62,354 nt of DNA, taken from Actinomycetes bacterium. GTDB taxonomy: Bacteria; Actinomycetota; Acidimicrobiia; Acidimicrobiales; JABEUL01. Of the stretch, positions 55,265 through 62,354 are shown piece by piece. The translations under genes and the position numbers were made by a program. The stretch covers positions 1-62,354 of the forward strand of contig JAJYDO010000005.1 of the NCBI GenBank assembly GCA_021777355.1, written 5' to 3'. The notes under the pieces are model-generated. The model searched no databases. It saw only the letters and a program-made list of their open reading frames with translations, and was not told the DNA's origin. Within the stretch, counting starts at the first letter, position 1, and each line of letters starts with the position of its first letter.

Positions 55265-56635
55265 CTAGGAAGTGATGGAATCGGAAGCAGTTAAAACTTC
55301 TATATCTTCGGAAAACCCTGGGTAACTTGTGGCAACCGACTCCCACCCATTAATTGTAGTTTCAACCTCAGATCCCATCCCTTCTACGCTTAAAGCTCCA
55401 ATAGCGCCCGCCATGGCCATTCGGTGATCGCCATTTGACTCTACTCTTCCTGGCTTTTGAAACTTCGAGCCGAGTCCTTCTATGACTAAATCATCGCCTT
55501 CAATTGCCGATTCCACCCCAAAACTCTCCAAAAGCGATACAATCCCAGCAAGCCTGTCAGTTTCTTTAACCCTTAACTCACTAAGTCCACAAAACCTGCT
55601 GACTCCGTTTGCCACTCCGGCAGCAACGGCAAGTATTGGAATTTCATCGATTAAACCCGCAATATCCTCCTTTTGGATTTCAATACTTGAAAGCTCACTC
55701 GCCGAACGAACTACGAGATTCAAAGTTTTTAGCCCTGAAGCGGATTTCACTTCTTCCTTTTCTATGTTTGCTCCCATTGCCCCAAGCACTTTAAGATATC
55801 CATCTCTTGCAACTCCTGAGTAGATATTAGGAATAAACAGTTCCGAACCTTCCAAAAGAGTAGCTCCTACCACCCAAAAAGCGGCTTGTGAAGGATCTCC
55901 CGGAATATGGAGGTCGATTGGTTCCATTTTGGAAACTCTTTGGAGCGTTACTGTGTTAAAGCCGTCTTCCATGTGCTCTTCTACCGAGACTCCTGCAAGT
56001 GCGAGAATCTCTTCAGTGTGTCTTCTTGTGGCTATCGGCTCCTTTACCGTAGTAGCCCCGTTCGCTCTGAGGCCCGCCAAAAGTATTGATGACTTGACTT
56101 GAGCAGATGCAACTGGGGTCACCCACGTAATTCCAACCAGTTCGTTTTCACGAGATGTTGGACCATGAACCGACAAGGGAAGCGTGCATCTCTCGCCCAC
56201 TCCGTTTATATCTGCTCCCATTGCCCTCAAGGGCTTAATGATTCTCTCCATGGGGCGACTTGAGAGCGATTCATCTCCTTCAAAAACCGTTGTGAAATTA
56301 CATCCCGCAACCAATCCCGCTCCGAGACGGACCAATGTACCCGAATTGCCAGCCCAGACGGGACGGCCAATAGATCTGTATGAATCCATTCCGCCTTTTA
56401 CATGAAATTCCCTGGATCCCCAAGATCCCAAAAGGTCGGTTTCACAGCCTAAATCTGACACGAATTGAGCTGTTGCAGCAACATCTTCACCGTGATTTAA
56501 GCCTGAGAATCTAGAAACACCCTTGGCCATCGAACCAATTAAGAGCGCCCTGTGGGATATTGACTTGTCTCCGGGAACGACAACTTCGCCTTTTAATGAC
56601 TTCGCAGGGGCAATTTTAATTACACTCATACTCAA
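55265..56635 (-). CDS. aroA: 3-phosphoshikimate 1-carboxyvinyltransferase (EPSP synthase)
   Basis: A 456-residue EPSP synthase. VVPGDKSISHRALLIGSMAKG, VWAGNSGTLVRL, SAQVKSSILLAGLRA and DHRMAMAGAIGAL are intact. Shikimate pathway step before chorismate. The start overlaps the tyrA stop by four bases. Confidence 0.97.
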   Translation of the reverse strand: MSMSVIKIAPAKSLKGEVVVPGDKSISHRALLIGSMAKGVSRFSGLNHGEDVAATAQFVSDLGCETDLLGSWGSREFHVKGGMDSYRSIGRPVWAGNSGTLVRLGAGLVAGCNFTTVFEGDESLSSRPMERIIKPLRAMGADINGVGERCTLPLSVHGPTSRENELVGITWVTPVASAQVKSSILLAGLRANGATTVKEPIATRRHTEEILALAGVSVEEHMEDGFNTVTLQRVSKMEPIDLHIPGDPSQAAFWVVGATLLEGSELFIPNIYSGVARDGYLKVLGAMGANIEKEEVKSASGLKTLNLVVRSASELSSIEIQKEDIAGLIDEIPILAVAAGVANGVSRFCGLSELRVKETDRLAGIVSLLESFGVESAIEGDDLVIEGLGSKFQKPGRVESNGDHRMAMAGAIGALSVEGMGSEVETTINGWESVATSYPGFSEDIEVLTASDSITS

Positions 56636-57720
56636 CCAAGTTTATGGGCTGTTACGCCGTATCCTGCTTCGGAAAAACCTTCACATAGTAATTCGCGGTC
56701 AATATTTGCCACTATCAAAACCAATATTCCCTGAGTCCCATCTACCGAATGGGCAATTTCCACGTCGAATATATTTATTCCCCTCACTCTAGCCACTTCT
56801 AAAACCCTGACAAGCTCACCCGGAGTGTCGCTTATTCTGATCCTGATTTCGCATAGTTCCTCAGGTCTTGTTGCTTTGATTGGCAAAGCCTGTCTGGCTA
56901 CTTGGGCTTTTTGCAACTTCTCTAAAAGCAAGTCTTTGCTGCCGGATTCTATTAACGAATTTAATTCTTGGAGTTCGCTCACCAGCTGGTTTATTACCTT
57001 TGATATTGCAGCTTTATTGTCTATGCATACATCGGGCCAAATATCGGGAGATCCTGCCGCTATGCGAGTCATGTCCCGAAATCCCCCGGCAACCAGCTTA
57101 AAAAGCCAATCATGGTCGTCACTGGCTTGTGAAGCAAGAGTCATCAAAGTGGCGGCCGTCAGGTGAGGCACGTGGGAAACCACGGCTACAAATTCGTCGT
57201 GTTCTTTAGAAGGAAGTGCAACGGCAACCGCTTGAAACACATTAGAAATTATGCCTTGCAAAAATGAATAACTTTGTGGATCCGTTTTGTCAGTGGGGGT
57301 TAAAACCCAAGTAGCCCCATTAAATAATTGAGCACTCGCTCCGCTTAGGCCATTTTGCTCAGATCCTGCCATGGGATGTCCCCCAATAAACCTTGGATCA
57401 GAAATCGCCTCTACGATGCTCTGCTTAACGCCCGAGACATCACTCACCACGCACTTTTTTCCGACAATTAAGAGTTCATTCTCAATCTCTTTGACTGTAT
57501 TTTCCAAAGGCGTGCAGATAAAAACAATATCGGCCTCATGGTCTGATCCGATTTGGTCAATAATGCGGCGTTCAAGGGCCTCGCTTTGGACACCTATTTC
57601 AATATCACGACCCGATACAAAGGCTCCGGCTTCTTTTAAAGCCAAGGCAATTGAGCCCCCAATTAGTCCCAGTCCGACTACCGTGGCTCTGATGCCACTA
57701 CCCGTTAAATTATCGACCAT
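56632..57720 (-). CDS. tyrA: Prephenate dehydrogenase
   Basis: A 362-residue enzyme. NAD loop VGLGLIGGSIAL near residue 15, SDVSGVKQSI, GGHPMAGSEQNG, and a C-terminal ACT domain (about 290-362) for allosteric control, probably by tyrosine. Converts prephenate to 4-hydroxyphenylpyruvate. Coupled with aroA. Confidence 0.95.
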   Translation of the reverse strand: MVDNLTGSGIRATVVGLGLIGGSIALALKEAGAFVSGRDIEIGVQSEALERRIIDQIGSDHEADIVFICTPLENTVKEIENELLIVGKKCVVSDVSGVKQSIVEAISDPRFIGGHPMAGSEQNGLSGASAQLFNGATWVLTPTDKTDPQSYSFLQGIISNVFQAVAVALPSKEHDEFVAVVSHVPHLTAATLMTLASQASDDHDWLFKLVAGGFRDMTRIAAGSPDIWPDVCIDNKAAISKVINQLVSELQELNSLIESGSKDLLLEKLQKAQVARQALPIKATRPEELCEIRIRISDTPGELVRVLEVARVRGINIFDVEIAHSVDGTQGILVLIVANIDRELLCEGFSEAGYGVTAHKLG

Positions 57721-57777
57721 TTCCCAACAATTATTACTTATTTGACTTTACTGCCACAAAACTGCTCACACCTGGTC

Positions 57778-58155
57778 TCAGCTTTTTGCCGCTATGTCCG
57801 CCCGCAGGGCTTTGGCGCCGTGGAGATAAATATGTTTAATTTTAGACCTCTCCAAATCTGACTCGAAATGAACTAAAATTCGAAGAGTTAGGCCGGGAGC
57901 ACCGATTACGTCGATTTCTTGCGCTCCTAACAGGGCAACATCGTCAAGTCCTAACTTCCTCAATGACCCCGCAGGGAATTTGGAATGAATATCAGAAGTA
58001 GCGGTAATTATTACAGATACAATATCATCGGGCGAAAGATCATTCGCTTTGACCATCTCTTCAAATAGCTCTTGAATCTTTGAATCAATCTCATCAGGGG
58101 AATCCTGATCCAAAGTTGTAGCCCCTCTTAGTGCTCGTAGTCCGCGAATTGTCAC
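57778..58155 (-). CDS. aroH: Chorismate mutase (AroH type)
   Basis: A 125-residue protein of the Bacillus AroH trimeric family. Arg in IRGLRALRGATTLDQDS and the segment CLRILVHFE-like LRILVHFE are seen. Turns chorismate into prephenate, which feeds the TyrA next door. Start codon is GTG. Confidence 0.92.
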   Translation of the reverse strand: MTIRGLRALRGATTLDQDSPDEIDSKIQELFEEMVKANDLSPDDIVSVIITATSDIHSKFPAGSLRKLGLDDVALLGAQEIDVIGAPGLTLRILVHFESDLERSKIKHIYLHGAKALRADIAAKS

Positions 58156-58176
58156 AACTGGCGATAATAGATCTTA

Positions 58177-58195
58177 TTGCCGAACTTTTCGGCAA
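58177..58195. promoter_or_regulatory. Inverted repeat upstream of aroH
   Basis: TTGCCGA and TCGGCAA are perfect 7-base arms around ACTTT. The repeat is 22 bases upstream of the aroH start codon on the minus strand, where an operator or leader hairpin would sit. Confidence 0.35.
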
Positions 58196-58279
58196 AATTA
58201 CTATAATCCCATGTAGATCCACCATAGCAAAGCGTCAAAGTCTCTCCTGGAATAAAAATCAAACTCGCGGCGGGCGCCT

Positions 58280-58296
58280 AAGTTAATGCTTAACTT
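58280..58296. promoter_or_regulatory. Inverted repeat in aroH/cupredoxin intergenic region
   Basis: AAGTTAA and TTAACTT around TGC, a perfect 7-base arm pair. Possible operator for either divergent gene. Confidence 0.3.
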
Positions 58297-58519
58297 TGGC
58301 AGGTTTTCCCCCTCAGATATGCAATTTCGAACTTAACCCACAAACTTGCTAAGCCTTTCCAATCAAAAGAACTGGCGAGGCTCTATGATGAAAGCCCGAG
58401 ACTCAGGATTAACTGTGTCTATAAAAGCACCCAAAAATATATAGAAATATGATAAGTGGCTAATGAACAGTACTTATATTATTGTGTTAGGTAACAATTA
58501 ATGCGAGGGCTGGATCCAA

Positions 58520-58960
58520 TTGATGAAAAAAAGTACAAAGTTTAAGACATTTCCAAGTGACAAATCTACGCACACCATTAATAGTTCCTTATGGAAAATA
58601 GTTTTTTTCGCGATAGCGGCATTTTTCCTGGCAAATTGTTCTTCCACTTTATCGACGAGCCAGACAACTACTTCGAACCACCCTTCAAATCAGAGTTCAC
58701 CAAATGGTTCAAGTGCCACAATCACCATCAAGAACTACGCATATTCTCCCTCTTCGCTCTCGGTGAGTCCCGGTGAAACAATTATTGTGCAAAACAACGA
58801 CCAAATGGCACACACAGTCACTGCAAAAGATCAAGCCTTCGACACGGGTGGAATCCCGGCCGGATCAAGTACTTCATTTAAAGCACCGGAAAAGGCTGGC
58901 AGCTACGAGTACTCATGCACATTCCACACTTTTATGCACGGAGTGCTAATAGTTAAATAA
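58520..58960 (+). CDS. Cupredoxin (plastocyanin-like) lipoprotein
   Basis: A 146-residue exported blue-copper protein. After a basic start and hydrophobic helix, the lipobox LANC places Cys40 as the lipid anchor. A Ser/Thr/Asn-rich linker follows. The type-1 copper ligands fit His98 (MAHTV), Cys133, His136 and Met139 (SCTFHTFMHG). It carries electrons outside the cell, for example in respiration or iron oxidation. It is transcribed alone. ATG 58520 or 58523 may be the start. Confidence 0.88.
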   Translation: MMKKSTKFKTFPSDKSTHTINSSLWKIVFFAIAAFFLANCSSTLSTSQTTTSNHPSNQSSPNGSSATITIKNYAYSPSSLSVSPGETIIVQNNDQMAHTVTAKDQAFDTGGIPAGSSTSFKAPEKAGSYEYSCTFHTFMHGVLIVK

Positions 58961-59526
58961 CCAGCTCGATGAGATATGCCAAATTTGTGGTGAATTTAGG
59001 ATCCAAAGTAGTAGCACAATGAGGAAATTCGAATGGGTCTTGCTGGACCAATTTCAGGACCCGACGCAAAAATCGGCATTAGGCAACAGTCGTAATTGAT
59101 TACGCTAAGGGCCCTCAAGATCAAATCTGTGTGTCTGCCAGACAAGGAATAGTGAATTTGCCTGTTTCTAATCAAAGCAAATACTGGTTAGATTCATACA
59201 CTTAAACATAAACTTCAGCCCTTTTCCAGATCGAATATAACTTGAAAAAGGAAAGAAGACAGCATCACAAACGAGCGGACAATCACGGACTCGAACTTTT
59301 TAACAGATACGGGCAATTCTCTAAAAACAACACTAATAACTTAGAGACTAACTCTCATTTGTTAGCAACTTTTGAAAAGCCATCGTAGAATTGAATGTAA
59401 CGAAATTTCCTGGCAGCTATGAATTATTAATTCCTAGTTTAGCCACTAGTTATTGTGGTTTCTCATGACCGGCTAATCAAAGAGAAGTAATATGTTAGAA
59501 AGAAGTAATGCGTCGGAGGATAACAA
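58961..59526. other. Gene-poor region
   Basis: About 566 AT-rich bases. One 26-codon frame from ATG 59020 has no supporting homology. No tRNA or insertion-element end was seen. The first part may be decayed coding DNA. Confidence 0.4.
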
Positions 59527-59862
59527 GTGAGTGAGGCTCAACAACCAGTAGCATATGTTATATCGGCAGTTGAGGGATTTGTAGATGAAACGGCAGTTAA
59601 ACGATACGCTGAAATAACTGGTCCAGCGATTGAACAATTTGGAGGTCGTTTCATAGTCTCGAATGCAGAGACAATGGTTGTTGAAGGTGAATTGGATTCG
59701 AATCGACTCTCCATGGTCGAATTTCCCTCAATGGAAGCCGCACGTGCTTGGTATGATTCGCCTGAGTATGCCAAAGCTCGTGCGCTCACCCCAACAACTT
59801 TCAAGGGACGTTTACTGCTGTTTGTGGAGGGCAATAAAGTAAACGAAACCAAAAAAGACTAG
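59527..59862 (+). CDS. DUF1330 domain-containing protein
   Basis: A 111-residue ferredoxin-like-fold protein. YAEITGPAIEQFGGRFIV, VVEGELDSNRLSMVEFPS and EAARAWYDSPEYAKARAL are typical of DUF1330. GTG 59527 has GGAGGA about ten bases upstream. Function unknown. Lies in the accessory stretch. Confidence 0.88.
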   Translation: MSEAQQPVAYVISAVEGFVDETAVKRYAEITGPAIEQFGGRFIVSNAETMVVEGELDSNRLSMVEFPSMEAARAWYDSPEYAKARALTPTTFKGRLLLFVEGNKVNETKKD

Positions 59863-59873
59863 ATTCGTGGATC

Positions 59874-60320
59874 TTGTTCAAGCAGATTAATTATCGCTCA
59901 TGCCAAGAATCGTCATTGGATGATCTACCCATGCTTTGTCTGGTTGGGGCGCCAACAAAAAGAACCGACTGGTCTAAAGAACAATCCAAATTGAAGATGT
60001 CGCAATATCAGTATCCGCCATTAAACCGAATCAGACCTGCTAAAGCGATGTGGGGTTTCAAGGCCAAAACCGTCCGCTCATCTCTGAACAGATATAACGG
60101 TAATTCAGACCCACGGGCGGGAAACTCTTCTAACATGATTGGTGACTTACTCGGTGTGGAAGCGAGCACAATCTGGCAAACCCTGAGACGAGGAGGTCTC
60201 GAGATGCGGGACTGTCATGGGCGGCAGAAGTATGGAGTTTCAGTTGTCCAAACCGTAGGACCAAAAGCATTAATTCATCGACATGGTTTGGCCACAGTGT
60301 ATTTATTGGACCTTTTATAG
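59874..60320 (+). pseudogene. HTH-bearing remnant
   Basis: An open frame of 148 codons of which only about residues 85-122 look conserved (SSNMIGDLLGVEASTIWQTL, then a GLEMRDCHGR end). This resembles the helix-turn-helix tail of site-specific recombinases or related DNA-binding proteins. The rest is low in conserved features, so it is probably a decayed gene. It begins 11 bases after the DUF1330 stop. Confidence 0.4.
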
Positions 60321-60476
60321 GCATTTTGCATCAACAGCGTTCCTCAGCTAATCGAGTCACCACAATTTGGGTTGCCTCCTTTTCGAATTTTCATAAGTGA
60401 AGGCTGGGCGAACCGCCAAGCAGGTACCTTGCCGACGCCATTCCGGTTCGGTCGTCGGGATTCATGACCCAAAGTT

Positions 60477-60494
60477 TGTATCACGCGTGATACA
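60477..60494. promoter_or_regulatory. 18-bp perfect palindrome, operator of toxin-antitoxin pair
   Basis: TGTATCACGCGTGATACA, nine bases before the antitoxin ATG. Antitoxins of the Phd/YefM and VapB type repress their own operon from palindromes in this position. Confidence 0.7.
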
Positions 60495-60502
60495 CTAGGT
60501 GG

Positions 60503-60739
60503 ATGACCGAAATTTCAATGCGCGAACTTCGTAATCACGGTGGCGAAATAGTTGATCGAGTTGCGCACGGCGAGCGCCTGACTGTCACTCGGGATGGTAA
60601 ACCGGTAGCGCAACTTCTGCCTCTTGAACGCCAACCACTGTCCATTCTGGCTCTCCAGCGGCGTTGGTTGAAGTTGCCGCCAATGGATCCCGATTCATTT
60701 CGCCGTGATATCGACGCCGTGATTGACCAAGAACTGTAA
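60503..60739 (+). CDS. Phd/YefM-type antitoxin
   Basis: A 78-residue protein. ISMRELRNHGGEIVDRVAHGERLTVTRDGKPVAQLLPL is the typical Phd/YefM fold start; the acidic C-terminus (DPDSFRRDIDAVIDQEL) would bind the toxin. The stop shares one base with the toxin start. GC content and codon use are higher than in neighbouring genes. Confidence 0.9.
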   Translation: MTEISMRELRNHGGEIVDRVAHGERLTVTRDGKPVAQLLPLERQPLSILALQRRWLKLPPMDPDSFRRDIDAVIDQEL

Positions 60740-61170
60740 TGATGGCTGACCAATCCCAGCGGGGCATCCTCGACACGAGTACCGTGATTCTCCTTGAGCA
60801 ACTCACTGACATCCTCTCACTCCCAAAAGAGCCTGTTATTACGGTGGTGACGCTAGCTGAGCTTTCCGTTGGACCGCTCGTTGCTACTTTTTCAAGCGAG
60901 CAGGCGACGAGACAGCTTCGTCTTCAGCAGGTTGAATATGACTTTGATCCACTGCCCTTCGATGCCGCAGCAGCGCGGACCTTCGGTCGAGTCACGGCAT
61001 CGCTGCACCGTGCGGGCCGCAAGACTCGAGCTCGAGCTTATGACGCGATGATTGCTGCCATCGCAATATCTAACAACCTCCCGCTCTACACATGCAACCC
61101 GTCAGACTTTGAGCACATCGACGATCTCGATCTGAGACCTTTGCCTCATCCTGACACAATGCGAATTTAA
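60739..61170 (+). CDS. vapC: VapC-type PIN-domain toxin
   Basis: A 143-residue PIN ribonuclease. Acidic residues fit Asp12 (ILDTSTVI), Glu41 (LAELSVG), Asp102 (RAYDAMIA) and Asp123 in CNPSDF. VapC toxins cleave RNA, often initiator tRNA or the 23S sarcin-ricin loop. It is GC-rich relative to surroundings, a sign of transfer. ATG at 60739 or 60742 is possible. Confidence 0.9.
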   Translation: MMADQSQRGILDTSTVILLEQLTDILSLPKEPVITVVTLAELSVGPLVATFSSEQATRQLRLQQVEYDFDPLPFDAAAARTFGRVTASLHRAGRKTRARAYDAMIAAIAISNNLPLYTCNPSDFEHIDDLDLRPLPHPDTMRI

Positions 61171-61173
61171 AAC

Positions 61174-61188
61174 TCGTCATAATGACGA
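61174..61188. repeat. 15-bp palindrome downstream of vapC
   Basis: TCGTCAT-A-ATGACGA, perfect 7-base arms, four bases after the vapC stop. No T-run follows, so a terminator is not supported. Confidence 0.3.
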
Positions 61189-61234
61189 ACTCCCATAAGT
61201 CGAGCATCTGGAATGTCGCAAGTCAAACAACACT

Positions 61235-61311
61235 TGGTGGGGACGAAGGGATTCGAACCCTCACTGGAGGCGGTTTAAGCGCCCTGCCTCTGCCATTTGG
61301 GCTACGTCCCC
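61235..61311 (-). tRNA. tRNA-like gene with UAA anticodon and short variable loop
   Basis: A 74-base cloverleaf plus an encoded CCA. Acceptor GGGGACG pairs with CGTCCCC, D arm GCC/GGC, anticodon stem GGGCG/CGCCT around loop CTTAAAC (UAA at 34-36), five-base variable loop, T arm GAGGG/CCCTT around TTCGAAT. UAA would read UUA leucine, but leucine tRNAs have a long variable arm. CCA is encoded, unlike in the tRNA-Ala of this window. It lies next to the toxin-antitoxin pair. Confidence 0.75.
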
Positions 61312-61438
61312 AAAGAAACTTTTACAAATTAAAAATAGTTCAGAGTTCAAAATTATCAAATACCTACCCCTCTGCCTGACAACCATCCCTTCAACATCTC
61401 TGGTCAAATATGCTTCATGCTCCAAATACCAGGACTTT

Positions 61439-61468
61439 TTGGAATTTTGAGGCTTGATGGGTTATAAT
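61439..61468 (+). promoter_or_regulatory. Candidate promoter of the secreted coiled-coil gene
   Basis: -35-like TTGGAA (61439-61444), 18-base spacer, perfect -10 TATAAT (61463-61468). It precedes an 82-base leader and AAGGA Shine-Dalgarno. Confidence 0.5.
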
Positions 61469-61550
61469 AAAAGAGAGAGGTCATTTGGAAGCGAATCCAA
61501 GTGGTAGTGGGCAAGTTTTTAGCCGATTTTGCACTACGAAAGGATGGCGA

Positions 61551-62354
61551 ATGATCTTTCGTCACCTTAATGCACTAAAAGTGCGCGAGTTGGGTGGGAT
61601 AAAGAGAATTTTAGCGCGCCAAAATGGGAGATCTTGGGCTGCAAAAGTCGCAGTTTTATCGCTATTTTTGGCGGTTTACATGGTGGCCGGTGATGCAAAT
61701 GTAAAGGCTCAACCTGCTCCACCAGCTTCTCCTCCTTCGACTCAGGCATCGCTGCAGGACCAGGCTAACGCCCTTATGGCCCAAATCGAGGACGACAACA
61801 ATCAAGTAAATCTGCTTTCCGAGCAGTACGACCAGGCGCTGGTTAATGTTTCATTGGAACAAAAATCAGTATCTCAAACCCAGGCGGAACTTTTAAAAAG
61901 TCAAAACCTTTACCAACAAACAAAAAATAAACTTCGTGAAGCTGCTCTTAACGACTACTTTGTAAGTTCACCGCTAGATCAGGTCTCTGAGATGATGACA
62001 ACCGCAGTCCAAGAGGCGCAAATTAAACAAATGTATGCCCAAAGCGCAAGTGAGTCGCTTAGTAATGCTCTCAGCAGCTACAAACAAGCCCAAGGTGCGC
62101 TGCAATTTGCACTCGTTGCACACCAGAGCGCACTTGCAAAGGCCCAAAGCGACGCGGCCATCCTGAGCTCTAAAAAGACAGCGGTTGAACAAGCATCCCA
62201 AAACGCTCAAAATACCCTCGGCGAAGTAAAAGGACAGTTGGCTCAAGCGATCGCTCAGGCAGCAGCTCAGGCGGCTCAGGCAGCCGCGGCCGCAGAAGCC
62301 GCTGCTACCTCTCAAAAGGCTAAGGCAGATGCCGAACAAAAGGCTAAGATCGGA
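61551..62354 (+). CDS. Secreted coiled-coil protein, 3' end off window
   Basis: 268 codons are visible and the frame runs to the right edge without a stop. ATG 61551 has AAGGA eight bases upstream. A long N-terminus is followed by a hydrophobic signal stretch (KVAVLSLFLAVYMVAG). The mature part starts as a proline-rich linker and then forms two long Ala/Gln/Lys-rich coiled-coil helices (SEQYDQALVNVSLEQKSV, DQLAQ-type heptads), as in RipA/PcsB peptidoglycan hydrolases. An NlpC/P60 domain may lie beyond the edge. No c-di-AMP riboswitch was visible. Confidence 0.8.
   Translation, partial: MIFRHLNALKVRELGGIKRILARQNGRSWAAKVAVLSLFLAVYMVAGDANVKAQPAPPASPPSTQASLQDQANALMAQIEDDNNQVNLLSEQYDQALVNVSLEQKSVSQTQAELLKSQNLYQQTKNKLREAALNDYFVSSPLDQVSEMMTTAVQEAQIKQMYAQSASESLSNALSSYKQAQGALQFALVAHQSALAKAQSDAAILSSKKTAVEQASQNAQNTLGEVKGQLAQAIAQAAAQAAQAAAAAEAAATSQKAKADAEQKAKIG

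Larger units (their letters stand above)
58156..58519. other. Intergenic region before the cupredoxin gene
   Basis: A 364-base region. It holds the divergent promoters of aroH and the cupredoxin. Two perfect inverted repeats are present: TTGCCGA-ACTTT-TCGGCAA at 58177-58195, just upstream of aroH, and AAGTTAA-TGC-TTAACTT at 58280-58296. They may be operators; no gene was found. Confidence 0.5.

Noticed and set aside
58490-58500. Second iron-box half-site (TTAGGTAAC) before the cupredoxin
   Set aside because: Only one half-site is present; no palindrome.
59020-59100. 26-codon frame after the cupredoxin
   Set aside because: Too short, no Shine-Dalgarno site and no conserved motif.
61380-61550. 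Possible c-di-AMP riboswitch before the secreted coiled-coil gene
   Set aside because: Such genes in actinobacteria often have one, but the conserved core was not seen.
1-62354. CRISPR array
   Set aside because: No set of regularly spaced direct repeats was seen.

Overview
The window looks like chromosomal DNA of a low-to-moderate GC actinobacterium. The best inference is the class Acidimicrobiia, possibly an iron-oxidising, acid-tolerant member. The reasons are F420-type luciferase-like oxidoreductase, a mycothiol-type nitroreductase homologue, a FolP2-type DHPS homologue, DUF2469 beside rplS, fused nucleotidyltransferase/mutase, actinobacterial-style Liv transporter ATPases, and a type-1 cupredoxin lipoprotein plus an FTR1 iron permease. 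Species identity was not tested.

Layout. 1-9021 (+): seven co-directional, partly overlapping genes: a VOC protein (cut by the left edge), a membrane protein, a fused acyl-CoA-reductase/HAD protein, a zinc alcohol dehydrogenase, a LarA-like (DUF2088) protein, a PlsC acyltransferase and a repeat lipoprotein. This is a candidate lipid-modification operon. 9052-15952: a small zinc-ribbon/SPFH/hypothetical cluster, a nucleotidyltransferase-pseudomutase fusion, a PgsA-like enzyme and a DsbA-like protein. 15983-22084 (-): TetR, an anchored substrate-binding protein and one polypeptide carrying all four domains of a branched-chain amino-acid type ABC transporter. 22513-25885 (-): GH1 and GH5 glycosidases. 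26002-33389: a frameshifted small HTH gene next to tRNA-Ala, leuS, a fatty-acyl-AMP ligase, an F420 enzyme, and a 1.27-kb TnpB element with near-perfect terminal inverted repeats.

33470-58155 is mostly housekeeping: YfhO and GT87-like membrane proteins, PAC2, an aminoglycoside-phosphotransferase-fold protein, thioredoxin/TPR, FolP2-like, holA, rpsT, lepA, the FTR1 permease with an operator-like palindrome, enoyl-CoA hydratase, DUF2469-rplS-trmD-rimM-khpA-rpsP-ffh, ispH, a GT2, an epimerase, plsC-cmk-aroA-tyrA-aroH.

58156-61550 is accessory and gene-poor: a cupredoxin lipoprotein, DUF1330 protein, an HTH-bearing remnant, a GC-richer Phd/VapC-type toxin-antitoxin pair with an 18-bp palindromic operator, and an odd tRNA(UAA) with a short variable loop. 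The right edge cuts a secreted coiled-coil protein. The strongest candidates for something new are the 1.5-9.0 kb lipid operon, the TnpB element architecture, the single-chain ABC transporter and the class-I-shaped UAA tRNA.
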